In this document: piece after piece, positions 18,297 to 26,521 of the stretch | Layout: each line of letters opens with the position of its first letter | Position numbering within the stretch: the stretch's first letter is position 1 | Assembly (NCBI RefSeq): GCF_002902285.1 | Contig: NZ_PPRU01000007.1 | Span: 48,397-112,396 of the forward strand | Length of the DNA: 64,000 nt | Origin: Staphylococcus simulans | Lineage (GTDB): Bacteria; Bacillota; Bacilli; Staphylococcales; Staphylococcaceae | Direction of reading: 5' to 3' | Made by a program: the position numbers and the translations under genes | The notes under the pieces: generated by a model | Seen by the model: the letters and a program-made list of their open reading frames with translations, nothing else | What the model was told of the DNA's origin: nothing | Databases searched by the model: none

Positions 18297-18525
18297 TTAT
18301 TGACACTCCTCTTTCCGCATTTTGCTATATCTCTTTCATCTCTAGTATGGTAAAAATGAAGTGATTTCGCAAATAGTTTAACTCATAAATGTAAAATAAA
18401 TCACAAACGGAATTTTAGATGGATTATTGGCTTGAAACTAGGACATTAAACGTCTTGTTAGTATTCATTTGAAACTAAAATACGTTACAATAGTGTGAAA
18501 GGGATTTGTTGAAAGGGTGAAGACG

Positions 18526-19227
18526 GTGAGCAGAATAGAAACGTTATTTGTAGGCGGTGTGGAAACAGTAGGGCATCCGCACGCCGTTAATAAACTGGAT
18601 CAGCAGTGGATGACTGCTGCGTATAAGAAAGCCATGCCGATACCTGTTTTTCTGACTAAAAGCGGTTTGGAAGGTGATGATGTGGGAGATAAGAAACACC
18701 ACGGCGGACCAGAAAAAGCATTATTTGCGTATAGTGTCATTCATTATGATAAATGGGCAGAAGAATATCCAGATGCAGAATTCAAAGCTGGGACAAATGG
18801 TGAAAATGTATCTGTGACAGATATGGATGAAACGACGGTATGTATCGGAGATATTTATCGAGTCGGTGAAGCGTTAGTACAAGTCTCACAACCACGCAGA
18901 CCTTGTTGGAAACCAGGCAGACGGGTGAAATGGATTGACTTCGGACAACGTATTCAAGATACAGGGCGTACAGGTTGGTACTTCAGAGTGCTTGAGGAAG
19001 GTCGTATTCAACAAGGCGATGTGTTTGAGTTAGTAGAACGCCCATGTGAAACATGGACAATTGCGAAGATGAATGATGTATTATATCATCATACAGACCA
19101 TCCGCAACTGATGCGTCAGCTAATGGATAATGACTATACACCGCCGTCTTGGAAAGAAGAGTTAAGTCAATTGCTTGAAGGAGAAGCGGTGGATCATACA
19201 CCAAGACTCTATGGTCCGAACATTTAA
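18526..19227 (+). CDS. MOSC-domain protein, YiiM-like
   Basis: This protein of about 233 residues has a MOSC beta-barrel domain. Visible marks are DKKHHGGPEKALFAY near 65, GTNGENVSV near 90, and the conserved cysteine in QPRRPCWKPGRR near 125. A C-terminal helical extension contains HHTDHPQLMRQLM. YiiM-type MOSC proteins are linked to molybdenum-cofactor-dependent reduction of N-hydroxylated compounds and bind Moco through the cysteine. No other molybdenum gene lies in the window. GTG at 18526 is eight bases from AAAGGG and is preferred over the earlier GTG at 18517. A terminator follows. Confidence 0.85.
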   Translation: MSRIETLFVGGVETVGHPHAVNKLDQQWMTAAYKKAMPIPVFLTKSGLEGDDVGDKKHHGGPEKALFAYSVIHYDKWAEEYPDAEFKAGTNGENVSVTDMDETTVCIGDIYRVGEALVQVSQPRRPCWKPGRRVKWIDFGQRIQDTGRTGWYFRVLEEGRIQQGDVFELVERPCETWTIAKMNDVLYHHTDHPQLMRQLMDNDYTPPSWKEELSQLLEGEAVDHTPRLYGPNI

Positions 19228-19252
19228 AAAAATACTTATTGTAATAAAAATA

Positions 19253-19288
19253 AAAGACACATGCACCGAAATGGCGACATGTGTCTTT
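19253..19288 (+). terminator. Intrinsic terminator after the MOSC gene
   Basis: AAAGACACATG (19253-19263) pairs perfectly with CATGTGTCTTT (19278-19288). The arms end in A and T tracts. Confidence 0.8.
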
Positions 19289-19656
19289 CTTATTCATCTT
19301 ATCTTATTGTCTGTCAGCCTCATGGCTGCGAAGGGGAGAAAACAGCCATGAGTGATTTATGACAGATTAACCTTTTACTTTTGTGGCAATGATTGGATAG
19401 GATTATTTAATCCAGTGTCGTTGCACGTTAACATCTTCAATATCGGTTTATTATTTTTATTATGTGCAACATTTCATATGCCAAGTGTTTGTATGGACAT
19501 CAAGCATCATTCATTGAGGAGGGTATAACTCAACGTAGATGGATGTGCCTGGTTTAATTTTCAGTTGTAGGTTTATTGATCGCATGCAAATGGGCTGTAT
19601 GTTTGTATGCGAATTTTATCATTTGTATGATGGGTATTCGATTTTTTTAGTATTGA
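19289..19656. other. Noncoding stretch with two strong hairpins
   Basis: No convincing gene is seen here. A two-tier inverted repeat lies at 19310-19366: TCTGTCA/TGACAGA outside, CTCATGGCTG/CAGCCATGAG inside, with the purine-rich loop CGAAGGGGAGAAAA. A second hairpin at 19581-19611 (CGCATGCAAA/TTTGTATGCG, one mismatch) is followed by AATTTT. GAGGAGGG near 19518 looks like a ribosome binding site, but no start follows at a usable distance. The nearest frame, from ATG 19539, runs antisense through fmdB. The stretch could encode a small RNA or be a decayed gene. Confidence 0.4.
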
Positions 19657-19917
19657 TTAGACCATCCAAGGACGGTTATGCGTATTTTGTTGTTTCGGTT
19701 TGTTTGGGAGTTTATCGTGCGAAACAACTTTTGGTTCTTGACCAGATTCAATTCTTCTTTTTAATTTTGAATCAATCTTTGAAGTATTGAATGGGACGAA
19801 GACGCGTTTTGCGTCTTGATTGCAGTCAGGGCAAACTGCATAATCATGATTTTCATTCATAGATTGATTTAGCGTAAATTCACCGTGTTTTGCGCATGCA
19901 TAAGTGTAATTGGGCAT
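19657..19917 (-). CDS. fmdB: FmdB-family zinc-ribbon protein
   Basis: This 86-residue protein starts MPNYTYACAKHGEF and has a CPDC motif near residues 33-36, the reduced zinc-ribbon pattern of FmdB-type proteins (one Cys pair intact, the first pair represented by Cys8 and His11). The tail is basic and Pro/Asn-rich. FmdB was first described as a putative regulator of formamidase in Methylophilus. Its ATG overlaps the formamidase stop by one base (TAATG), so both are translated from one message. Its role is probably regulatory or assembly-related; it has no known catalysis. Confidence 0.85.
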   Translation of the reverse strand: MPNYTYACAKHGEFTLNQSMNENHDYAVCPDCNQDAKRVFVPFNTSKIDSKLKRRIESGQEPKVVSHDKLPNKPKQQNTHNRPWMV

Positions 19918-21110
19918 TACTCATCAGGCTCCAAATTCGGAATGATATCATCTCTGAAGATTTCACGAGGTATTGCAATTGTACAACAAGCGTTTGGAAC
20001 ATCCACGATACCAGCAACTGTACCTTGGACGGGCGCTGTTCCAAGTAACATATAAGCTTGTTCACCTGTAAAGCCTCGTGTTTTTAAGAATTCAATCGCG
20101 TTTAAACAAGCGTTGCGATAAGCGGTATTCGCATTTAAATACTCTTGTTTTCCGCTGAATTCATCTACTGAAATACCTTCGAATACAATATAATCTGTAT
20201 AGTTCGGCATTACAGGTCCTGGTTTGAAGGCTGGGTTCTTTTTAATTTGATATTTTTCCATGCCATTTTTAATCACGTTGACGCGTAAATCAATCCAACC
20301 AGGCATTTCGATACCGCCGCAGAATGTAATTTCACCATCACCTTGTGAGAAATGCAGATCGCCGACAGATAACTTTGCACCGTCGACAAAGACTGGGAAA
20401 TAAATGCGGGAACCTTTCGATAAGTTTTTGATATCGCAGTTACCGCCGTTTTCTCTAGGAGGAACGGTTCTGGCACCTTCTTTAGCGACGCGGTCGAAAT
20501 CTTTTCCTTCTAAAGTGCCAAGCACTACAGCATCCGTATCAGGTAAGTTTGCTAATACCGGCTCTCTGTTCGGATCTGTATCTACCAATGCTTGTTCACG
20601 TCGGTTCCATTCATCCAACATTTCTTGGGAAGGCGCAACCCCAATCAATCCTGGGTGAATCAATCCGACAAATTCTACACCAGGTACATGACGACTTGTC
20701 GCATAAATACCATTGAAATCCCAAATCGATTTTTGGGCATTCGGATAATGGTCAACGAGGAAACTGCCACCGTTTGTCACGTCGAAAATTCCGTTAAAGC
20801 CCCATTCGTGTTCTGGGAATGCGCCGATATCTAAGATGTCGACGACGAGTAAGTCGCCAGGCTCAACACCGTTGACATATACGGGACCACTCAGTACATG
20901 TACACGGTTCAAGTTGACATACTTGATATCGCTTGGGTCGTCATTGTTTGAGACTTGACCATCGGTCCAGTCTAAACATTCCATCCTAAATGATTCCCCG
21001 GGTTCAACTGAAAATGCAGCCGGAATGTCCGGGTGCCATCGGTTGTGTCCGGGATGTGCTTGCTGATCCATTTTCTTATTCAAATCCACACTAAATAATT
21101 TCTTAGGCAT
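19917..21110 (-). CDS. fmdA: Formamidase/acetamidase
   Basis: This 397-residue protein belongs to the FmdA/AmdA family. It has QAHPGHNRWHPDIP near 17-30, GPVYVNGVEPGDLLVVDI near 75-95, GGNCDIKNL, and FSQGDGEITFCGGIEMP near 260. The enzyme hydrolyses formamide or short amides to ammonia and the acid in the cytoplasm, giving nitrogen. Length and domain order are normal. GGGGGTAGG precedes the ATG. It is followed, with one base of overlap, by fmdB. It is divergent from a DoxX-like gene across a 178-base gap with repeated AAAAAGTTACA and AATTTGTGA words. Substrate preference between formamide and acetamide cannot be judged. Confidence 0.9.
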   Translation of the reverse strand: MPKKLFSVDLNKKMDQQAHPGHNRWHPDIPAAFSVEPGESFRMECLDWTDGQVSNNDDPSDIKYVNLNRVHVLSGPVYVNGVEPGDLLVVDILDIGAFPEHEWGFNGIFDVTNGGSFLVDHYPNAQKSIWDFNGIYATSRHVPGVEFVGLIHPGLIGVAPSQEMLDEWNRREQALVDTDPNREPVLANLPDTDAVVLGTLEGKDFDRVAKEGARTVPPRENGGNCDIKNLSKGSRIYFPVFVDGAKLSVGDLHFSQGDGEITFCGGIEMPGWIDLRVNVIKNGMEKYQIKKNPAFKPGPVMPNYTDYIVFEGISVDEFSGKQEYLNANTAYRNACLNAIEFLKTRGFTGEQAYMLLGTAPVQGTVAGIVDVPNACCTIAIPREIFRDDIIPNLEPDE

Positions 21111-21288
21111 ATGCCTACCCCCTTGCCGAAATAATTTGTGACTGAAGATTCTGACTAGAAATAGTATTCCTCAAAAAGTTACATTTTAAACTCGTTTTCT
21201 GAATTTTTGTGAAAAATATTGATTTTTTGTTAAAAAGTTACAATTTGTGAAATAATAGAAAGGATGACTATAAAAAGAAGGTGACGAA

Positions 21289-21642
21289 ATGCATAAAGGA
21301 TTACGTTTGGTTTTAGGAGGTCTATTCAGCCTAGCAGGAGTCATGCACTTTGTGCGTTCTGATGCTTTTACTCGCATCGTTCCGAAGTATTTACCATTAC
21401 GTAAAACAGCAGTAATTGTAACAGGTATTGTTGAACTAATCATTGGTGGCGTTCTATTCTGGAAACGCCCAAGCCAAGCATTTAAACGAGGTATCAATGC
21501 TTTTTTAATTTCGGTATTTCCAGCTAATATTTATATGGCACGCAAACAATTACCGTTAGGCGATTATCAACTACCTAAGTGGGCTTTATACAGCCGCTTG
21601 CCATTGCAATTTGTCTTAATGGCATTCATTCGCAAACTATAA
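21289..21642 (+). CDS. DoxX-like small membrane protein
   Basis: This 117-residue protein has about four membrane segments. The N-terminus LVLGGLFSLAGVMHFVRSDAF followed by IVPKYLPLRKTAVIVTGIVE matches the DoxX-like family (GxxHF...P...L). Members are linked loosely to redox and thiol stress, and a biochemical role is not settled. GAAGGTGACGAA precedes the ATG. It forms a single unit, divergent from fmdA, and shares a terminator hairpin with the convergent DJ-1/PfpI gene. Confidence 0.7.
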   Translation: MHKGLRLVLGGLFSLAGVMHFVRSDAFTRIVPKYLPLRKTAVIVTGIVELIIGGVLFWKRPSQAFKRGINAFLISVFPANIYMARKQLPLGDYQLPKWALYSRLPLQFVLMAFIRKL

Positions 21643-21656
21643 ATAATATAAAAATA

Positions 21657-21702
21657 AAGCTTCTCCTTGTTTTGAAAATTAAACAAGAAGAAGCTTTTTT
21701 TA
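21657..21702. terminator. Bidirectional intrinsic terminator
   Basis: AAGCTTCTCCTTGTTT (21657-21672) pairs with AAACAAGAAGAAGCTT (21681-21696) with two central mismatches, then six T on the plus strand. Confidence 0.85.
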
Positions 21703-21718
21703 GTCTTTAATGATTCAA

Positions 21719-22399
21719 TTAAAGAAGTCGACTGACTGCTTGTGCCACTTGTTTAGGTGACTGTGGATTTTGGCCTGTTACAAGTCGTCCATCTGTTTCA
21801 ACTTCAGGTGTGAAAGGTAACATGGCTTTTTGATAATCTGCGCCACGACGTTTAATTTCATCTTCTAACATGAATGGAACAAGTTTTTTACGATTTGCGA
21901 GCAATTCTTCTGTATTAGAAAAGCCTGTCATTTGTTTTTGGTCAATGAAGTATCTGCCATTATTGTCTTTAACGTTTAATAACGCTGCGATACCATGACA
22001 TACAGCTGCCACAATACCGTTGTGACCATAAACTTCATTAATCGCATTTTGAATGTATTTATTATTAGGGAAATCAAACATTACCCCATGGCCGCCAGTG
22101 AAGTAGATAACATCGTATTTTGATGGATCTGCTTCTTTAATCGATTTAGAGTATTTTAATTGTGTCATAAATTTTTCATCATCATAATAACGTTTTGTCA
22201 CTTTATCTAAAAAGACAGAGTTCAAGCTGACTGGGTCTATTGGCGTTTCGCCGCCTTCAACACTGAAAATGTCGATTTCGTAGTTGCCGTCGTTAAAATA
22301 ATCATAAAAGTGAACAAGTTCTCCTAACCAAAGTCCTGTTGGTTTTGAAAATTCACCGAAATGATCTGTACTTGTGTTGACTATCATAATTTTTTTCAT
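21719..22399 (-). CDS. DJ-1/PfpI-family protein (class I glutamine-amidotransferase fold)
   Basis: This 226-residue protein has the DJ-1/PfpI fold: TGLWLGELVHFYDYF near 21-36, YFTGGHGVMFDFP near 98-110, and the nucleophile elbow AVCHGIAAL near 132-140 with the reactive cysteine. This HchA/GATase1-like subgroup includes glyoxalase III and protein deglycases acting on methylglyoxal-damaged molecules; the exact activity is not shown. It is followed by no close partner; an SDR gene lies just upstream on the same strand with a 50-base gap, so the two may be co-transcribed. Confidence 0.85.
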   Translation of the reverse strand: MKKIMIVNTSTDHFGEFSKPTGLWLGELVHFYDYFNDGNYEIDIFSVEGGETPIDPVSLNSVFLDKVTKRYYDDEKFMTQLKYSKSIKEADPSKYDVIYFTGGHGVMFDFPNNKYIQNAINEVYGHNGIVAAVCHGIAALLNVKDNNGRYFIDQKQMTGFSNTEELLANRKKLVPFMLEDEIKRRGADYQKAMLPFTPEVETDGRLVTGQNPQSPKQVAQAVSRLL

Positions 22400-22449
22400 A
22401 CTTTAACCTTCTTTCTATGGAAAAGCCCACTTCTTCTTAAATACCCTGT

Positions 22450-23367
22450 TTAAGCATTAAATACTGTTTTAATTCCTTCATCGTAAGAAGTGATGTGGAA
22501 TTCTGGGAAACGTTGCTTAAATTTATCTGAATTGAAAATATTATTGTATTTATATCTTGGCAGTAATTCCATCAGTTCTTTGACTTGATCATTGAATAAG
22601 CTGCCAATTTTAAAGCCCCACATTGGTAAGACATGGTAGCCGATTTTTTGATGGAGTACTGCTTCTGTTTTTTTGATGAGCTTCTCATATGTCAGACTGC
22701 CGGCTACTGGTAAATGCCATGTTTGGCCATAAGCGTCTGGTGTATTGCCAAGTAACGCTAGCGCACGACTTGCATCTGGTGTCCAAATTAAAGTACGCAA
22801 CACTGAAGCACTGACAGGAATAATCGCTTTTTTGCCAGCTTTAATACGATTGAATACTAAAGTATTGGTAATACTTTGTGTTTTATCAGGACCATAGAAT
22901 TCAGGTGCACGACCAATTACCACTTGTAAATTTTGTTCATTCATCGCTTTGAGGACCATTTCAGCCATCTGTGCACGGACCACTGATTTGCGTCCTACAG
23001 GTACAAATGGGCTAGATTCTGTTTGTACATTTGCGTTTTTTTCATACATGTATGTGTTATCGAAGAAAGCCAGTTTAGCATTGGTTTCAAGGCAAGCTTT
23101 AATAACATTTTTCATCATGACAGGGAAGCGTTGTTCCCACATTTCAGAATTGGCAGGCAAGCCGACTGCGAAATAAACAACATCACTGCCTTCAATTGCA
23201 TGGTATGCTTCTGCGTAGTTCATTAAATCTGCGGCAACGAGTTCATCACTATCATGAATTTCTTTAGGTTTTCTGCCGACTAAACGAATGTCTTTTGTGT
23301 AATTTTTATAAAGTTCTCTTGCAATTTCGTGGCCGATTTGGCCATTACTTCCTAGAACAGTTTGCAT
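22450..23367 (-). CDS. Atypical SDR / NAD-dependent epimerase-like protein
   Basis: This 305-residue protein has an N-terminal dinucleotide-binding loop, VLGSNGQIGHEIA near 4-16, followed by RLVGRKP, which suggests NADP(H) use, and VVYFAVGLP. A clear catalytic YxxxK is replaced by FFDNTYMYEKN near 100-110, which may supply Tyr and Lys. The C-terminal half resembles NAD-dependent epimerase/dehydratase-like proteins of unknown substrate. It reads leftward, head to tail with the DJ-1/PfpI gene. Confidence 0.75.
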   Translation of the reverse strand: MQTVLGSNGQIGHEIARELYKNYTKDIRLVGRKPKEIHDSDELVAADLMNYAEAYHAIEGSDVVYFAVGLPANSEMWEQRFPVMMKNVIKACLETNAKLAFFDNTYMYEKNANVQTESSPFVPVGRKSVVRAQMAEMVLKAMNEQNLQVVIGRAPEFYGPDKTQSITNTLVFNRIKAGKKAIIPVSASVLRTLIWTPDASRALALLGNTPDAYGQTWHLPVAGSLTYEKLIKKTEAVLHQKIGYHVLPMWGFKIGSLFNDQVKELMELLPRYKYNNIFNSDKFKQRFPEFHITSYDEGIKTVFNA

Positions 23368-23579
23368 GCTTTATCACTCCAAATTTGTGTGTTTATTTTA
23401 CTTTTTCCTTATGTTCAAGTTCGTAAACATAGTTGGTAAAAAATTAAGCAGTGACTTCTAAAATATCAACTGCTCCTTAAATGATCATCTAAGTAAAATT
23501 TATTTTACCTTGCTCAATGTGAAATAGGAATTGATATGCTCACAACAACTTAATTTTTTTCAGAACAATTAACAAGGGT

Positions 23580-23594
23580 AATGTAAGCGCTTAA
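23580..23594 (+). promoter_or_regulatory. Candidate CcpA cre site upstream of adhE
   Basis: The sequence around ATGTAAGCGCTTAAC matches 12 of 14 fixed or semi-fixed positions of WTGNAANCGNWWNCA and has a palindromic core TAAGCGCTTA. It lies about 190 bases before adhE. Confidence 0.4.
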
Positions 23595-23714
23595 CTAATT
23601 GCGGTTCTAAGTCTTATATGAATTTGTTTAATTATGATGTTCACACAATCGTAACGAAATAAAATAAAAATATGTGTTTTTCATTTACTCCAAGTAAAAA
23701 ATAGGATATTCTTT

Positions 23715-23732
23715 TTGTGAAATAATTCACAA
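23715..23732 (+). promoter_or_regulatory. Rex operator upstream of adhE
   Basis: TTGTGAAATAATTCACAA is a perfect 18-base palindrome matching the staphylococcal Rex consensus TTGTGAAWWWWTTCACAA. Rex represses fermentation genes when NADH/NAD+ is low. The site ends 38 bases before the adhE start codon. Confidence 0.9.
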
Positions 23733-23770
23733 AGTAATTCAGAAGCATTCATGTCGAGGAGGAAATAGAA

Positions 23771-26392
23771 ATGACTACATCTACTCAAAATGAGAAACAA
23801 CCAACAGAAGTACAACCTGAAATTAATCCCACGCAACAAATGATTGATGCACTTGCAGAAAATGGACAACATGCATTACGTGAATTAGCAAAGCTTGATC
23901 AAACACAAATTGATCACATTGTTCATGCGATGGCAATGGCAGCTGTAGACAAACATATGGAACTTGCGAAAGTTGCCTATGAAGAAACAGGCCGTGGTAT
24001 TTATGAAGATAAAGCTATCAAGAATCTATATGCATCAGAATATATCTGGCAATCTATCAAATACAATAAAACAATTGGTGTCATTGATGAAGATGAACAA
24101 CGTGGTTTGACGTATGTAGCTTCACCTGTCGGTGTAGTATGTGGTGTAACACCGACAACGAACCCGACTTCTACAACAATTTTTAAAGCAATTATCGCAA
24201 TTAAAACAGGTAACCCGATTATCTTCGCTTTCCATCCAAGTGCACAACAATCTTCTGCACTTGCGGCGAAAGTCATTTATGAAGCAGCACTCAAAGCAGG
24301 AGCACCAGAACATATTATTCAATGGATTGAACATCCATCATTAGAAGCAACTAAATTATTAATGAACCATGACAAAGTGGCATTAGTACTTGCGACAGGT
24401 GGTGCAGGTATGGTGAAATCTGCGTATTCAACAGGTAAGCCAGCATTAGGTGTAGGACCAGGTAACGTACCGGCATATATCGAAAAGTCTGCGAAAATCA
24501 AACGTGCAGTCAATGATGTCATTGTATCTAAGACTTTTGATAACGGCATGATTTGTGCTTCTGAACAAGGTGTCATTGTAGATAAAGAAATCTATGATGA
24601 AGTGAAAAAAGAATTTGAAGCACATCAATGTTATATCGTTAAGAAAAAAGAATTATCTAAATTAGAAAGTATCGTGATGCGTGAAGACCGTTGTGCAGTC
24701 AATGCAGATATCGTAGGTAAACCAGCCACTGAAATTGCGGCATCAGTCGGAATCAAAGTGCCTGAAGGTACGAAAATGTTAATTGCGGAACTTGAAGGTG
24801 TAGGACCAGATTATCCGTTATCTCGTGAAAAGTTATCTCTAGTACTCGCAATGGTTAAAGCAGAAAACCGTGAACATGGCTTAGAATTATGTGAAGGTAT
24901 GCTTAATTTAGGCGGCTTAGGTCATACTGCAGTCGTGCATACAGAAGATGAAGCTTTACAAAGAGAATTCGGTATTCGCATGAATGCTTGTCGTGTGTTA
25001 GTCAACTCTCCATCAGCTGAAGGTGGTATCGGTAATATCTATAATGAAATGATTCCATCATTGACGTTAGGTTGCGGCTCTTATGGACATAACTCAGTTT
25101 CTCATAACGTTTCAGCTGTCGATTTAATCAATATAAAAACAATCGCTAAAAGGAGAAATAATATGCAATGGTTCAAACTTCCACCTAAAATTTTCTTTGA
25201 GAAAAACTCTCTTATGTATTTAACGCAAATGAAAGAAGTTGAACGCGTTGTAATCGTGACAGACGAAGGCATGGTAAACCTTGGTTATGCGAAACGTGTA
25301 CAAGAAGTACTAGCACGACGTAATGATGCACCTGATGTGCGTATCTTTAGCGATGTTGAACCCAACCCATCAACTAACACTGTCTATAAAGGTTTAGAGT
25401 TAATGGTTGAATTCCAACCGGATACAATTATCGCAATCGGCGGCGGATCTGTTATGGACGCGGCGAAAGGTATGTGGGCATTCTTCGAACACCCAGATTT
25501 ATCATTCTTTGGTGCGAAACAAAAATTCTTAGACATTCGTAAACGTGCTTATAAAATTATGCCAGCACAACGTGCGAAAATGGTTTGTATTCCAACCACT
25601 TCAGGTACAGGTTCAGAAGTTACACCATTTGCGGTTATCACAGATAGTGATACGCATGTCAAATATCCATTAGCAGATTATGCCTTGACGCCAGATGTAG
25701 CTATCGTAGATTCACAATTTGTATTAAGTGTGCCGAGAGGGGTCACTGCTGATACAGGTATGGATGTGTTAACACACGCAATTGAATCTTATGTATCCGT
25801 AATGGCGAGTGATTATACACGTGGCTTGAGCTTACAAGCGATTAAAATTGTTTTCGATGATTTAAAAGCTTCAGCGAATGATGGAGATCCAGATGCAAGA
25901 GAACGTATGCATAATGCTTCAACACTTGCAGGTATGGCGTTTGCTAATGCATTCTTAGGAATCAGTCACTCAATCGCACATAAAATCGGTGGAGAATACA
26001 ACATTCCGCATGGTCGTACGAATGCGATTTTATTACCGCATGTCATCAGATATAATGCGAAAGATCCGCAAAAACATGCGATGTTCCCTAAATATGATTA
26101 TTTCAGAGCGGATCAAGATTATGCAGATATTGCGAAATTCTTAGGCTTAAAAGGTAAAACAACAGAAGATTTAGTGGAAGCTTTGGCAGATGCTGTTTAT
26201 GAATTAGGTCAAAGCGTAGGTATCGAAATGAATCTTAAAGCACAAGGTTTAACACAAGAAGTATTAGATAAAACAGTAGACCGTATGGCTGAACTTGCAT
26301 ACGAAGACCAATGTACAACTGCTAACCCTAAAGAACCATTAATCAGTGAACTAAAAGATATTATCATCACTGCTTATGATTATCAAAAATAA
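23771..26392 (+). CDS. adhE: Bifunctional acetaldehyde-CoA / alcohol dehydrogenase
   Basis: This 873-residue fusion reduces acetyl-CoA to acetaldehyde and then ethanol, reoxidising two NADH during fermentation. The N-terminal half is an aldehyde dehydrogenase with PTTNPTSTTIFK near 130-145 and the catalytic cysteine in MICASEQG at residue 262. The C-terminal half (from about 466) is an iron alcohol dehydrogenase with GGGSVMDAAKG, TTSGTGSEVTPFAVI, DTGMDVLTHAIESY and GISHSIAHKIGGEYNIPHG, which hold the iron ligands. The length is normal. Expression should follow Rex and possibly CcpA. At the domain junction an in-frame ATG (25163) sits seven bases after AAAAGGAG, which might start a separate alcohol dehydrogenase. 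A terminator follows. Confidence 0.96.
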   Translation: MTTSTQNEKQPTEVQPEINPTQQMIDALAENGQHALRELAKLDQTQIDHIVHAMAMAAVDKHMELAKVAYEETGRGIYEDKAIKNLYASEYIWQSIKYNKTIGVIDEDEQRGLTYVASPVGVVCGVTPTTNPTSTTIFKAIIAIKTGNPIIFAFHPSAQQSSALAAKVIYEAALKAGAPEHIIQWIEHPSLEATKLLMNHDKVALVLATGGAGMVKSAYSTGKPALGVGPGNVPAYIEKSAKIKRAVNDVIVSKTFDNGMICASEQGVIVDKEIYDEVKKEFEAHQCYIVKKKELSKLESIVMREDRCAVNADIVGKPATEIAASVGIKVPEGTKMLIAELEGVGPDYPLSREKLSLVLAMVKAENREHGLELCEGMLNLGGLGHTAVVHTEDEALQREFGIRMNACRVLVNSPSAEGGIGNIYNEMIPSLTLGCGSYGHNSVSHNVSAVDLINIKTIAKRRNNMQWFKLPPKIFFEKNSLMYLTQMKEVERVVIVTDEGMVNLGYAKRVQEVLARRNDAPDVRIFSDVEPNPSTNTVYKGLELMVEFQPDTIIAIGGGSVMDAAKGMWAFFEHPDLSFFGAKQKFLDIRKRAYKIMPAQRAKMVCIPTTSGTGSEVTPFAVITDSDTHVKYPLADYALTPDVAIVDSQFVLSVPRGVTADTGMDVLTHAIESYVSVMASDYTRGLSLQAIKIVFDDLKASANDGDPDARERMHNASTLAGMAFANAFLGISHSIAHKIGGEYNIPHGRTNAILLPHVIRYNAKDPQKHAMFPKYDYFRADQDYADIAKFLGLKGKTTEDLVEALADAVYELGQSVGIEMNLKAQGLTQEVLDKTVDRMAELAYEDQCTTANPKEPLISELKDIIITAYDYQK

Positions 26393-26436
26393 GTCGCTAT
26401 GACCTTTCCAAATGACTAAAATTCAATCATCCATTC

Positions 26437-26470
26437 AAAACACGTCCTTGATATAAGGGGCGTGTTTTTT
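26437..26470 (+). terminator. Intrinsic terminator of adhE
   Basis: AAAACACGTCCTT (26437-26449) pairs with AAGGGGCGTGTTTT (26455-26468), with G-U pairs and one bulge, followed by T residues. Confidence 0.8.
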
Positions 26471-26478
26471 GATACATA

Positions 26479-26509
26479 GAAAAAGACCGATGCTTTTGAC
26501 ATCGGTCTT
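26479..26509 (-). terminator. Intrinsic terminator of the alpha/beta hydrolase gene
   Basis: AAGACCGATG (26483-26492) and CATCGGTCTT (26500-26509) pair perfectly over ten bases. The minus strand reads into a T run. Confidence 0.85.
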
Positions 26510-26521
26510 AAAGTGAATACT

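Larger units (their letters stand above)
23368..23770. other. adhE upstream intergenic region (403 bases)
   Basis: The gap between the divergent SDR gene and adhE holds no gene. It contains a cre-like element near 23582, a perfect Rex operator at 23715, and GAGGAGG ahead of the adhE ATG. No convincing -35/-10 pair could be fixed by eye. Confidence 0.6.

Noticed and set aside
19539..19790. Rightward 83-codon frame
   Set aside because: The second half is antisense to fmdB, the ribosome-site-like GAGGAGGG is about 17 bases away, and the protein has no recognisable features.
21205..21260. Rex-like half sites (TTGTGAAA) before the DoxX-like gene
   Set aside because: The second half TTCACAA is missing, so they do not form an operator.
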